This document shows positions 34,859 through 47,136 of a DNA stretch of 64,000 nt, one piece after another. The stretch lies in assembly GCF_000003855.2 (NCBI RefSeq), contig NW_003101679.1, positions 2,807,558-2,871,557 of the forward strand. The letters are read 5' to 3'. Within the stretch, counting starts at the first letter, position 1; every line of letters starts with the position of its first letter. Made by a program: the position numbers and the translations under genes. This DNA is from Blastomyces gilchristii SLH14081. Taxonomy: Eukaryota; Ascomycota; Eurotiomycetes; Onygenales; Ajellomycetaceae. The notes beneath the pieces are model-generated. The model worked only from the letters and a program-made list of their open reading frames with translations. It did no database searches and was not told where the DNA came from.

Positions 34859-37610
34859 TTACGTTTGATCCATATCTGGGAATGTAGGGGTAAAATAATT
34901 AGTTGTTTCTTCTGTAGCTGTCGTATATAGGAGATATTCGTCATAGTCAGTGCAGATTGCCGGGTGCATAACTTCGCCGTAAGGCACCGGGACAAAAAAA
35001 GAAGAAGCTAATGGTTCTAGGTGGTTTTGATGAGGTACTTCCCATGGAGTAGCATTTGGTTCTGGATAGGACGTGGTAGTCATAGTGGGTGTCTGTATAA
35101 CAGTAGGGTTTTGCTGCCGTGGATGCATAGGCAAGTCACTGACATCGAGCCCAATATCAGTCGCAAGACGTCGAACGAAACCGTCGCAGAGCATCCATGC
35201 CCGGTGAGAGGCAGAGTTCTCTTGAGACATGTGATGGAGCCAACGAATGGCCTTTTTCATTGCATTCGAAATAGTCTTCGCATCATCAGGCATATGTCGT
35301 GCGCGAAAGGTTAACTCAAGAAGCAACACTGTCGTCGATTGCATAAGATAATGCAATACGCACCACCATGGTGCCATATTACTCAGCCCGATAGCATCAG
35401 GTTCATCAGGTATCAGATCTAACATATGACAAGCCGAGCTGACGCATAGTGCTGCAGTGTCGTGAGTGAATTTTTTCAATTTTCGGGTGTGTGCTGCCTG
35501 CCGGTCAAGACGACAGAGACAAGGGCGTGTAAGAGTTATTTTAGTGCTATAGTAGAGAAACGCTAGATTCAATCTTTGCCTTTGAAAAGTTGCGGATCCC
35601 TTCCTGATGGTGACATCATATGCCTCTGGAAGCCTGGAACGCCAAGCTTCAGTCTTCGAGCTCAACCTTGCAATTAGATGTTCAGTATCGACCCAGGCGG
35701 TGTGAATTGCTCTAGCGGTATATAAGCTGCGAATAACCTCCTGCATAATGGATGTGAGGTCAACAAAATAGAGAAAGTACAGCGAGGCATTGGGCGTGAT
35801 TGTCCTCAACCAATCGGTTTCAACCTGCTCCTGAGCTTGATCATGGTTTGCTGCCGGGCCGGATGTGGAGCTTGCCGGCAGCGAGGTTGAGGTCCGAGTT
35901 GATATGTTAGACAATCTAGATATGGTACTCCTAACGCGTCGGTCCCGGAAAGAATGCAGGTTGAGAAGCTGGCTCACATTTTCATCGTGAAAATTTTCTT
36001 CCTCAAATGGAATAGGAAAGGGCGCTGTGCAGACACCATCGTCAATGCTGGCAGGTCGGCCAGTCATGGTGGAAAGTAGGTGTTCAAGGGTGTACAGGGA
36101 CCACCAAACACGGTACCGTATCTCTTTTGAAATATCACTGGTATCTGCAGTTCCGCTGCGCAGGTTGAGCCCTAGTGCAAATGCGGATCGAACAGAGATG
36201 CCGGAGAATTTCCACGACCTGCCAAACCACAGATTAAGATGTGTTATCTGAATGATGCGGCGGCTGGGGAAGGGTATGAAAGAGGAAAAGAGTCAAAGGG
36301 AGGCGGCTATCAAGAAAGAACCAACAAAGGATTATCTCTCAAACCTACCTGTTGATCTGGCCTGTCGCCAGAAAGTAAAAGGCCACTAGGCCTTCAACCT
36401 GCACCCGCTGTAAGTCGGGGTGGCTGAAGAACGCATCCCCATTCATACTGAGCGCCTTTGCCCGTGTAAAATAAATCAGATGGTCCCTGTCATCTACTCC
36501 CCCGCCCGCCTGAATGAGGAGCGAATACTTGGCAGCAATGGCAAATATCATGTTCAATATTGCCAACCACTTATGGCCTGGCATTGCGGAAGGCTGGTCA
36601 TAGAATAAGTTATACTGTGAAGTGAAAACTGCTTTCCCAATGATCGGGAAAGAGGGATGTACCGAGACAAGGTAGGCATTGAAGAGTTTGTCGGCGGTTT
36701 CCCTTGGGGGTATTGCGTAAGGCTCAACTGCTTCCGAAATGGAGACCCCCAAGTCATCAAGGTGATAGCTTGCGGAGGTAGTGGATGTATCCTTATAGAC
36801 ATCATTAATGTCCGATTCAGGAACCGCGTGTAACCCGTCGGGGCCATTAAAATGATCATCATGTTGCTGGGTTGAGCCATGGTCGGCTTCTCTTTGCAAT
36901 CTTTGCATCCAGCTTATCTCAGAACTTTGGCCCATGAAGCCCGTAGCTTGCGCTCTCTCGCTTCGGTTAAAATCTTCCTCGGCATGGTCATCCATAAACG
37001 CTGCGGACTCGACCGAGGATGCTCGAGGGGAATCTTCTGTTAAATCAGCCTCGGTCAAGGATGAAGTTTCCAAAGATTCCAAGGTATCTTCCCGCTCGGA
37101 GTGCTAACTGCGGTCAGGTACGTACAACATGCCAAGGCGGCCAAGGGTACCCTACCTTCTGTAGTGTCATTCTTATAAGTTGTGCGTCCTGATCGTCTGC
37201 TCGAAGACTCAAGTCATGAAGCAACCCCTCATAATCTTGGATCTTATTAGACAAATGTTTTAGGTTTCTTCGAGGGATGTCAGCAGAAGAATGGCTTGGT
37301 GTAAACTATTAAGAAATATGTCGCACTTCTCTGCCATTTCCCGCTTCCCATATGTATAGTAACATGATATGTTGAGTTCCAGACATTGTCTGCAGACTGG
37401 CTTGTCCCCGGGGCATTTCGACTTCCGCTGTCGACAAGGCCCGCACGCCTGGGTGACACGCTGGCGGGTCGCCGACCCGAAGGAAACAGGCTCACACCCA
37501 GGCTTTATTTTGAGTCTCGGTATGGCTATCTTTACAGAGGGTGCCTGACCAGGACTAGTGGTAGGTCGCCGGGAGACCGGAAGAGACGCGAGAGGCCTCA
37601 GTGGGGGCAT
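34859..37610 (-). CDS. Zn2Cys6 transcription factor with fungal-specific middle homology region
   Basis: Four exons splice in frame: 37327-37610, 37156-37267, 36349-37103 and 34859-36218, giving 836 residues. A Zn(II)2Cys6 cluster lies near residues 55-82 (CGPCRQRKSKCPGDKPVC then CRQCLELNISC). A coiled-coil-like linker follows (NLKHLSNKIQDYEGLLHDLS). The fungal-specific transcription factor domain includes LFNAYLVSVHPSFPIIGKAV, VQVEGLVAFYFLATGQINRS, and VRSAFALGLNLRSGT with RVWWSLYTLEHLLSTMTGRP. This is a binuclear-cluster DNA-binding activator or repressor. Its target pathway cannot be told from sequence. The first intron (59 bp) has a CTGAC branch sequence. The gene appears intact and its neighbours do not form an obvious cluster. 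Confidence 0.92.
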
Positions 37611-38106
37611 TTGACGGATAGACCAGCAGGCTCAAATGTCCATACAAATGTCCCGTTCTGAGTTCAAGACTGGCGTGCGCTGTTGACGATACTGTCGCGA
37701 GACTGGAACGCCAGTGTGAGCAAGATTATTGCCCCATCACGGATTTCTCGCAGCGTCAAAGCCAAAAAATGTGGGGTAAGGTTTCAGGTACGGTACTATG
37801 GAACGGAGATACTTGATGCCGATATTGATATGACTGGAAGTCCTCCACACACACTAGAAATTTATTTTGAAACCCCAGTAGTTACCGGATTAAAATTGCT
37901 CCGGTAGTTACGCACTCTCAAATTTTCGGGGATTAGGCCCTAAAAGATCGGCACTATAAGAACATACTTTATCACATCATTCAGTGGCAAAGCGAAATGC
38001 TACAGAACTAAATGTCCTCTCTTTTTCACAATTTGGAGTGACTTTTATCATTGTACTCGTTATTCAAAAAGGGTTTGTCACCAAGAAAGTTTGCTTTCCC
38101 CTCCAC
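37611..38106. promoter_or_regulatory. Divergent upstream region of the Zn2Cys6 and F-box genes
   Basis: 496 bp separate the two start codons and presumably contain both promoters. An in-frame ATG for the F-box gene also exists at 37984. No specific site is recognised. Confidence 0.5.
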
Positions 38107-39884
38107 ATGGCATCCGTCGAAGAATACCCAGCGGTTTCCACCTCTCGCGTCAGTATAGGCCTTTTCACTCTGCCTTTGGATGCGCTGGATATGATTTTTC
38201 ATCAGGTTAATCAGTCCTCTAATTGCGTTCTTCTGCTTGTCTCCCTTTTGGATGGTTCTTCTCAGAACCTCTTGTTAAGACTATGATGTTACGACTGCAG
38301 CTTCACCCTCGTGATCTTGTTCAACTTGTAAGAGTTTCTCGAAATGTGAATGAGATCGCCATACCGTTCCTGTATCGGACCGTTCATTTCCATCTTCCCG
38401 GCCATATAAGTGCAACAGACGCCCTGCTCTCGAAGCTAGAAGTATTCTCTGACCAGGATTTCCCTCTTCTCAGGCATACCACAAGAGTGTTGATATCAGG
38501 AACATGGTATCAGGCATATGATGAAATCGAGTCAAGGCTGGGTTTAGAAAATGTTGTGTCTCCAGCTGTCCGAATGCTGAACACCCTCATCACTATTTGT
38601 GTGTCTAAAATGCCTAAGTTGCGAGCTTTCATGTGAGCCCTGCTTCTTATCCTAGCTCAGAAGCGACGCGGTTTTGTGCCCACCATGTGCCCACGAGGTC
38701 GAAATTCTGACTTTTTTGGAATTGAAGCTGGGACTCACAGATTGCGCCAACACAGAAATTGATCTCAATGGTTGCGCTATCTGACAGAATGGAGTATCTA
38801 CAGTTACGAGTGGCGACAGACGGCAGTCCAACACCATATTTTCATCCAACATTGAAATTCGGGGGCTATTCGAAACTACGCTTCTTGAACATTATTGACG
38901 TCAAAATCACATCAGCTCTTCAATCTGTTGGCAATGCACTATTTTCTACAGAGCAACTGAGTGAACTTGCCATCTGGGCGGATGAAGATGTAATATTGTC
39001 CCTTGGTGTCATTTTTTCTGGCTGGCCTGGGCCAAAGATTCTTAACCTAAAAGCCCTTGATCTGAGAAGATTTTCCAATGTGGGATGTTCAGCTCCATCT
39101 ATCTGGCAACATATTTCTGCTGCGTGTTTAAGTGAATTGACACTAGAAATCGGTTCATTCCTACCGCCAGACGATTACATCGGCTTTTGGGAAGGGGCAG
39201 TTGCGGCGGGCATGCGGCCGACAACTCTGCGTACAAACCTGATATCTGAAGGCTTAACTGACTTTATCTGCTCATGTAATGGTCTGGAGGTGTTCCAGCT
39301 TACAACTTGTTTATTACCACGACATCTTCCCCCCATTTCAATCTTCCTGGAAACCATAATCAGCGAGCACTCTAAGTCCTTGAGGGTTCTTGCAATACAT
39401 GCCCAAGGGCCAGACGAAAGCGAATACCTTCTTGATCGAAAACTTTTGGACTCATTGTCCTCACGCTGCACAAAATTGGAGGAACTCGGGTTTAAAATCC
39501 TCGAGCAGAGCCAGGTAAGCCAATCATTATGATCTAGGTGTAGAATGTGTGCTGATTCGCTTTTATTATTGCTTCCACGTGAAGGCCGATGTCCATTTAG
39601 TATTTCAGCTTCCCCTATTGCGCGCACTTCATATTGACTTTGCTGGTGATTTGAGTTTTGACATGCAAAAGCTGAACCATCTTAAGCTTCGAAAACTGAT
39701 AGCTGAATGTCTTTCAAACATGGCTCAACACCATTTGAAATATATAGCTTTTGGCGAAGGACTGGTGTACGCGATACTGACTAACCCTCTACGGTGGCAC
39801 GTTAGATCGAATTTGGTTGGGTACATCCGTGATACAGTCATATTTCGAGAGAAAATGTTTGACTGGGCAAGTACGATCAGGTAG
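38107..39884 (+). CDS. F-box protein with leucine-rich-repeat-like C-terminal half
   Basis: Four exons splice in frame: 38107-38205, 38301-38632, 38728-39514 and 39609-39884, giving 497 residues. An F-box lies at about residues 21-60 (FTLPLDALDMIFHQLQLHPR, then DLVQLVRVSRNVNEIAIPFL). It would bind Skp1 in an SCF ubiquitin ligase. The remainder has irregular leucine-rich segments (YSKLRFLNIIDVKI, LSELAIWADEDVI, LSELTLEIGSF, LEVFQLTTCLL, LRALHIDF) that would recognise a substrate. The third exon starts after GAAG at 38727, which is needed to keep the frame (AFI to WDSQIAPT). The start could be 37984. Such F-box/LRR proteins are numerous in filamentous fungi and the substrate is unknown. Confidence 0.85.
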
Positions 39885-41084
39885 AAACTTTATCCGGAGC
39901 GGTTGGTGGAATACATTTGGTCATCTTTATCACAAAAAGCACAAACCGAAAGAGAGCACAGCTTTTTATTTTATTTTCATCTGATTTTCGACTTCTCTTT
40001 TAGGTAGGGATGACACAGAGCAATAGGATATTGCTTATCAAAAAGTTAGTTTTATGTTACAGTCTTCTTTGTAAATTAATAGTCAATAGAGATAATGTTA
40101 TTCGGAGTAGCTCCCACAGGTATTCAGCAACAATTTCTTTTTTGCTATCCGTTCCTCTGGCCCAGTTCTGTGGGAAACAAGATGAAATAAAAGTGATTCG
40201 AGCTAGGCTATTGGAGAAAACCTTTCGTCAGGAGTCATAGTCGTAAAAGGCCGCCTTTCTCTGTTTCCGGAATATTGAGATCTATATACGCATATATACC
40301 CCGCTTGCGGTGCTTGGGCATTCTGTATTTGTTGTCGTTGACCGATGAGTCGATGACGCCCAACAGTAATATTTTCCTCTTTTGGTCAACGTGTCCCCAC
40401 AATCAATTAATTGATTAGTGGTTGAACATGAAGCCTGACTTTTGAGCTTAGGGTATCAGAGATCTGGTATGCTCATTGGTATCATACATACATATTGCTC
40501 GGAGAAAAAGAGAGCCAGTTGGTCGGATATTATATAATCCAGAAACCCATATTTTCTAACTATCTTTGGTTTAGTGCTGGGAGCCATTAACTACTCCTGA
40601 TTAGGAAAGGTGCCTCATCATCAACCTCCGCCTTGCCTCGAATCAATCAAGCCAGGCGTAGGCTTCCTATGCACCGCACCCCAGCGATTGACCAAGGTTC
40701 ATTTACCATCCGGGACTTTGTTGGAATATACATTTTATACTACTCTTTTTGCTTTGGCTCTTTTGTGTATCTTTGTCTCACTCTGCTGTATTGTGACTGG
40801 CTCTGAATCCTCACGACTTCTCCCTACGCACAGAGGCGGCACCTACATTCTTCCATCTTCTGTTGTGAGCACTCACTGTCTGCCTATTAGCATAATATCT
40901 ACCATAAAGCAGAACGGGGAAGGGGATACATCATAAAAGGCTCTTGATTGATAGCTTTGTGTTCCACGGCTATCCGGGCCCCGCCGTGTTGCCTAAATCA
41001 TCGACCACCACGATTTATACGTCCATTTTTCTTAGTTGACGTTGGAAAAGGTGTTATAAAAAGAAAGCAAAGGAATACAGCACT
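39885..41084. promoter_or_regulatory. Upstream region of the Rab5-type GTPase gene
   Basis: 1.2 kb without a convincing gene. A 108-codon open frame (40610-40936) with a hydrophobic core is not similar to any family I know and lies where promoter and leader are expected. Confidence 0.5.
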
Positions 41085-42169
41085 ATGGCAGATGCAGGAG
41101 CCGCAACTGGTCCTAAACCTAGTAGCAGCGTGAAGTTAGTGCTCCTAGGAGAAGCTGCTGTCGGGAAGGTTTGTTTTATTTCATAGCTATTATATACTGG
41201 CCTACTCGACACGGAACTCCTATGATATGTTTTGAGATTCTTCTGCTAATGCATGTATTTATGGTTTGCAGTCATCTCTCGTCCTGCGATTCGTAAATAA
41301 TGATTTCCAAGAAAACAAAGAACCAACGATAGGAGGTATGAGACGTGGTGCTTCTTTCACATAACATCTCACTCCTCCGAACTAGTTATTCTCTGGTAAA
41401 TTATCCTGTGAGCTAATCTAATGATCGCCCCAACTCCTCAACTATAGCCGCTTTCCTCACTCAAAAATGCTCCCTGCCAACCAGAACCATCAAGTTTGAA
41501 ATATGGGACACAGCCGGACAAGAGCGCTTCGCCTCCCTCGCACCCATGTATTACCGCAACGCCCAAGCCGCGCTTGTCGTCTACGACCTCACTAAACCGT
41601 CCTCCCTTATAAAGGCTAAGCATTGGGTTGCCGAGCTCCAGCGACAAGCTAGTCCAGGCATCGTCATTGCTCTTGTCGGTAACAAGCTGGATCTAACGAA
41701 CGAAGACTCCAGCGCAGCAGCAGCAGCATCAACAACAGGCATACAAGCTTCCTCCCCAGCAACTGGGTCACCAGGAACGGATGCTTCTGAAGGTGGCGAC
41801 AATGATTCCTCTGATGCTGTCGAGCGAGACCTTGAGGGAGACGAGGAGGAGGAGGAGCAGGATTCTCCAGCTGGCGATGCGCGAAAAATCTCTACTCGTG
41901 AGGCAAGCGCGTATGCGGAGGAAGAAGGGCTTCTGTTCTTCGAGACGAGCGCAAAAACGGGCGTTAACGTGCCTGAGGTCTTCACCGCGATTGCAAATGC
42001 GATTCCGGAAACGAGTTTGAAGGGGGCGAGGGGCGTTGGTGCTGGTGCTGGTGCTGGTGCTGGTGCTGGTGTGGGTAATGGTGGCCTTGGTGGGAGGCCT
42101 GGGGAGGATTCTCGGATTAATTTACGGGATCGTGGGGCGGCGACTGCGAAGGAAGGATGTGCTTGTTAA
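41085..42169 (+). CDS. Rab5-type small GTPase (Vps21/Ypt5 family) with acidic insertion
   Basis: Three exons, 41085-41168, 41272-41335 and 41448-42169, encode 289 residues. G motifs are in order: GEAAVGKSS (P-loop), TIGGAAF (switch I), WDTAGQERF (G3), NKLDL (G4) and ETSAKTGV (G5). It should control endosome fusion and early endosome identity. Rab5 proteins are usually about 200-220 residues; this one carries roughly 55 extra residues between G4 and G5. That insert is Ser/Ala-rich, then acidic ([13 protein letters not shown]). A Gly-Ala/Val repeat ([12 protein letters not shown]) lies in the hypervariable tail. The terminal CAC is a CXC-type geranylgeranylation signal. The insert is in the loop after NKxD and should not break the fold. 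Intron positions inside the P-loop and switch regions are typical. Confidence 0.93.
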
Positions 42170-43050
42170 CGGTGATCTTTATTTAATGATCTCCGAAAAG
42201 AGACTGGTGGACTGTGGAGTATGGATAGCACAGTTTACGGTTTGGTTGTTGCGACAGCTTAGGGCTCCATTGAAGCCATGACAAGCGGTGGGTACCCTTT
42301 TCGTGGGTTTGAATGCGTATCCCTATTTTATTATATATTCTGTACTTTTCCAATTTTCCTCTCGCGTTATTTTCATTCCTGCGACTCTTGCCCTGTCACT
42401 CTATCCGCTTTTCTTTTCGACTTCTATATTTGTTCATTCATCTGTTATTTCCGGCTCTGGTTTGGCTGAGTTCTGGTTTTCAGCTTTTTTGAGGTTTTGT
42501 TTGTATTAAGAATCCATAAATGCAACTCAAAGAAACAAATCAAGGTATCCTGGGTTCAAACTATTATTAAATCACTATTTCCCTTAATTACCCAGGTTCC
42601 AATTTACTCACCCAACCCACATCATTACATCGCTGGCTAGAGAGCAAGTTTTTCGCGGACCAAATAGAAATGGCCCCGAAAAAAAAAAACAGCAGCTTCA
42701 CAACTAATACAAAGCGCCTTATCCCTCTTTTCCATTACACATTTTCTTGCGCCACTTGCCGATAAAACTGAAATGGGGAACTCCAATCGCAACGGTAGAA
42801 CCGGATAGATAAAATAGATCATAACATGGGAGAAGAAAATAATGAGCGGTCAAAATGACACTGGGGGAAACGGAAAAGGAATCAGCTACTACAGCCGATG
42901 ACATCGGCTAGTAGTAGAGGTAGTAGAGGAAATAAGAACGGACTGGGCATAGTTATCATTAAAACAGTAAAAGTAAAAAGTAAAAACACAAGCAATAAGA
43001 AGAAAAGAAAAGCCTAGAAATGCATAAAATAAGGAGAACAACTTTTAATT
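42170..43050. other. Convergent 3' intergenic region
   Basis: 881 bp between the Rab5-type gene and the membrane protein gene, expected to hold both 3' UTRs. T-rich on the plus strand near the left end and A-rich near 42970-43010. No gene recognised. Confidence 0.55.
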
Positions 43051-44326
43051 TCATAGCCCATCCACCGCCTCCACCCACCCGAATATCACCCCAGTCACGC
43101 ACGTCGCTAGAGTCCAAATCGCACCCCACCCCATCGCTCCTTCCATCTCCGCCCCGCTAATCGTCCCCACAACCTGCATGATGGTATTCATCATGGTCAT
43201 CATTGCCAACACCGTCGTGCGTGATACCAACATCCGCGTCTTCGCCGGTAACGAGAGCCAGTATTTGCGATATAGTGACGTGACCAGAAATTCACCAGCG
43301 CGTTCCTCATCGTGCTTGCGCGCCTTCTTTCCGCCAGTTTTACCCTCCCCTTCCGCTTCCTCCTCTACTGCCACTGTTACCCTTTTATGCTGCTGTTCTT
43401 CAAGTTGCGCTGCGCCAACAGAGCTGACAAAGAGGAAGTCGCGCAGGGAGTAGCCGGCAGGCAGCAAAGCGACGAGTAGAGAGACGAAGCCCTTGGGCCC
43501 GACATGGGCGATGCGCAGATCAGGGAGTCCGTCGTAATAGGTTACGAGGTAGGTTGGGAGCCAGGTGGCGAGGCTGCTATAGAGGATTATCGTGTAGATG
43601 CATGCGGCGACAAGGGTGGTGTAGAGGGTTGTTGGGCAGTCTGTGAGGATTGTGTGGTGTTGGTGTTTAAGGCTGCTCTTGGTAGTTTTGGCGCTGCGAG
43701 TGGTCTTGGAGCTGGTGTGGGCACCGGAACAGCTGAGGCGCATGAATGGGTACTCTTCGTGTACGCGGCTGGAGCTGCGGAAGAGGAGGAATGGGAGGGC
43801 TGTCGACAATATGGTTATGGAGGCGACTGTCATTAGGGTTGTCGGGCGGATGCCGTAGAAGCTGTAGAGGAGGGAATAGGTTGGCAGGTGAGTTAGATAA
43901 GTGAAGGATGCGACATCGCGAGCTGGCAAGGCAGGGAGCGTATCAACAGTCAGCATCTGATCTATATATGGCGGTTGCGGCGAATTTTTGGATTTCGCCA
44001 GGGGACTAACCATCATATCCCAATATCCAGGCAATCGTCAACTCAACAGTTCTCCATGCAAGCAACCCTCCAATCTGCCACCAGGAATTAAAATGCCTGC
44101 TCGTCCAGGCTAAATCTCCCTGTGTAATTTGTGTGCTCAAAGAAAATAGGACAGTGCTAAGTGTTAAGCTGCATATCACCAGGCTGCTATACCGGCACAA
44201 GCAATGAATCCAGCTAAACGATTTGAACTTGCCCTTCGTTGGCAGCGCTTCATGTTCATGGGGAGCTTGCTTCCCTTTCCCCAGCGAGCTCGACCTCGTT
44301 GTCATCGACGACTTCTTCGGCGGCAT
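43051..44326 (-). CDS. Predicted polytopic membrane protein, unknown function
   Basis: Two exons (44011-44326 and 43051-43961) splice in frame to 408 residues. About eight hydrophobic segments are visible, including LVICSLTLSTVLFSL, IGGLLAWRTVELTIAWIL, TLMTVASITILSTALPFLLF, TLYTTLVAACIYTIILYSSL, GFVSLLVALLPAGYSL and WTLATCVTGVIFGW. The N-terminus is basic and Ser-rich (MPPKKSSMTTRSSS). A charged loop near residues 300-330 (VEEEAEGEGKTGGKKARKHDEE) separates the sixth segment from the last two. I do not recognise the family. The coding frame is intact and the intron is canonical (GTTAGT...TATAG). It likely sits in the ER or another internal membrane. Confidence 0.75.
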
Positions 44327-45101
44327 TGCTAAACACAGTGTGCTCCTCTTAGCACTCTTCTTGCGCCCGGGCTGGATGGCGACAAAATATTCAGGAACCG
44401 GCGCGTATGTTTATTTGTTTATTTGGAGATGGACTAGCAGAAGAACTTCAGAAGCTCATCTTGGAAGTGGCATAGATTGCGTAGAAAGCTTGGTATTTAT
44501 TTTGGCTCCCAGTTTAGTTTGTTGTTGCAGGGAAGCGATGATGTCACGATTTGCAATGAGCTTCGGCGCTTGATGGAACCTGATTGGTCAACTGGACCAC
44601 CAGTTTTGTTTTGGGCATGACATGACAACATGAATATCACTGTTGATTGAGAGCCATGAAGCAAACAAATAAATATAATTTTGCTGCGGGAACTGTCCTT
44701 CTGAATGAGGGGATTAGAGGGAGTTTTCCTCACTTTATCAGTAAAGGCTATTTACATCAAATTATGGTGGAATGGATAATTAACAAGTTTTCGCTAGGTA
44801 GAGAGAGTCTTTGAATCAGGATAAGTGAGCTATATACAAGCAAGATCAGCACAGAAAGTATGGAGCCACCGAAAGAAATCTATCGTAGAAAGTACAGCAG
44901 AAAATAGGAAATGTTGAGCGCATGTCAGGCCCGAGGATAACAGTCGATGTTTGCATCGAGCTCTTTAAGCGAAAGTGGTCTTGTAAAATATAAGAAATGG
45001 AAGGGGCCGTATACTTGGTATAGGAAAAAAAGAAAGGAAAAAGAAAAGAAAAAGAAAGGAGAATCCATCCATCATTTCAAATGCAATGAATAAACACCCC
45101 T
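44327..45101. other. Intergenic region between two minus-strand genes
   Basis: 775 bp, expected to hold the promoter of the membrane protein gene and the 3' UTR of the ATPase gene. An A/G-rich stretch (AAAAAAAGAAAGGAAAAAGA) lies at about 45026-45058. No gene recognised. Confidence 0.5.
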
Positions 45102-47136
45102 CTAATCATCATCGTCCTCATCCTTCGGTTTAACCACCCCAATCTCAACAGTCCCTGCCTCCCTGCCCTTCGTATCACGAATGACCGCCTTAAACGACCC
45201 ATTATTCCAAAAGTCTTTAACAGTAAGCTCCCGGGTCCTGCCCAAGCTTTCAATATCGTTGATTCTGTCCAGAGTCTTCTCCAGATGCTCTGCAAAGCCT
45301 GGTTCAGAGCATATCTCTCTGAAGGCGATTTGCATCGGGACAGAGTCGGCGCGAACCATGCCTCTGGAGTCGATGGTAAATATGTTGTCGTGATCGTAGC
45401 TTTGGATAAAGTCTGCTCTCGTCATGACTTGTCGGGCTTCGTGGAGAGGAATCTCCGGTAGGATATGGCCCTTTTCGGGATCATATGTACACTCCATTTC
45501 CTTTTCTCGGTCAACTAGCTCTTTGGCGAGGACCATGGCGGCGGACTGGAGAATATTATCAGCAGCGAAAGAGAAAAAAAAAAAAAAGAATAGAAGCTAA
45601 GGATAAAGAAGGACTCCAGAAAATGGTGGGATGAGGCGTTTCATACCGAGTATTTCTGCTCATCCATCACATCATCGTCCATTTCCTCTCCTAAGATCCA
45701 GCATTTGTTGAGAAACCATGACTTCTCTGCTTGGCATATTGTCGCGCAGGTCTCCATCATGTCCTTCGATTTCGCCACGCGATTCAAAAATGTCAGTCGT
45801 CCGCCAACTTTGTCATACACTTTTTCGAGTATTGAATCGTCCAAAGTTTCATTGAAATATTTTTGTCGGTACTGCCGTAAGGCCATTATTGCACGGTCCT
45901 TGGGAAGATCCGGGAGAGGAATTATTTCCATTCGGGTACCATAACGTTTTAACCGCTCATACACCCAGTAATCATCGCTGTTGAAAACTGAGAAAAAGAG
46001 AACTGTTAATACAAAGGTAGGTTGCGTATGTGGTTGAGCGGGATAACTACTTACTCATCGTAACCAAGCTACTTGCTGCCCATTGCTCAGCACGCTGCTG
46101 AATCATTTCTAGCAGATCGCGCCCATCGTCGTCGTCTCGAACTAGATGGGTACTATTAACAATTAAAATGAGGGGCTTCCCGCCCTTGTGCCGCCGCGCA
46201 AGAGCGACTTTCTCAAGCTTGTTAAGAGCTCGTTCAATGTCTAGCAAGGCAGTGGTGTCTCGGGGCCCTCTAATACTAAACAGGCTGCCAATATAGCTAT
46301 AACAGACAATCCGCTTAGTTAATAAAACAACTGCGTCCCGGCATATTTAAAAGTTCAATGTTTTTACTTTTATACATACTCTTCATGAAACTCAAAGTCC
46401 AAGGCCTTGCCAAGGCGGATACGAAAAATCTCAAGATCTGCATGCGCTTCGAAAAATGCCACGCCATCGCCATCAATCTTTCTCATGGCGTCGAGAAGCA
46501 TGGAGGTCTTCCCTGTACCCTTTTCGCCGATGAGAAGATAGTAATGGCCGCGAATGGTGCCATTGACTATTTGATCAACTTTATTTTGCTCCTCGCGCTC
46601 GATCCAGTGGCCTGTGTCACTGCCATCGGTACCCATTGATGGCGCTACGCCAGCAACTTCGAGAGCTGGATCGCCGGGGTTGAATGCGTTGTCCATTTTT
46701 GCTAGGACTAGATACTTATAGTACCGGTGATAAGAGTACCCTGCCGCACTGGACGTGTAAAAAAAAATAGTTAGGGAACGATATCCGGCTCCAAAGAGGG
46801 CGGCATAAGGCGCCATGCGAGGTTGACTTCTTACCCGAGCACAGCGATTGATGCAAACATGGTCGCTGCAGATTCCATCATCTTAAAGAGGGTGGTTCTT
46901 AGAGAAGGCTCTTCTTCATCTTTCGGATTCTTTCTCTTATCATCTTCCTCTTCAGGCATATCTTGATTAATGGATTGGGGCCCGACAGGGGGTGCACTCT
47001 GCGCATAGCACCGCCGCGCAGCGGGAACAACAACATTCCAGGGACGGAGAAATTGGGGACGAGCCGCCCATGGTCTGGGAGGAAAAAACACTTTTGCGTT
47101 GCTACATACACGATTCAAACGCATAGCGCGAAACAT
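45102..47136 (-). CDS. Mitochondrial P-loop ATPase (AAA/Orc-like domain)
   Basis: Five exons splice in frame: 46835-47136, 46380-46748, 46055-46296, 45647-45987 and 45102-45545, giving 565 residues. The N-terminus is basic and lacks acids (MFRAMRLNRVCSNAKVFFPP..RRCYAQS), as in a mitochondrial targeting peptide. A hydrophobic segment follows (ATMFASIAVLGAAGYSY), probably an inner-membrane anchor. Walker A is GEKGTGKTS; the Walker B-like strand is PLILIVNSTHLVRDDDDG. Winged-helix-like C-terminal sequence follows and the tail is acidic (KPKDEDDDD). This architecture matches a fungal family of membrane-anchored mitochondrial ATPases of unclear role. The Walker B acid is replaced by Asn-Ser in NSTH, with acids further on, so hydrolysis may be weak. 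All introns are canonical and the gene looks intact. Confidence 0.82.
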
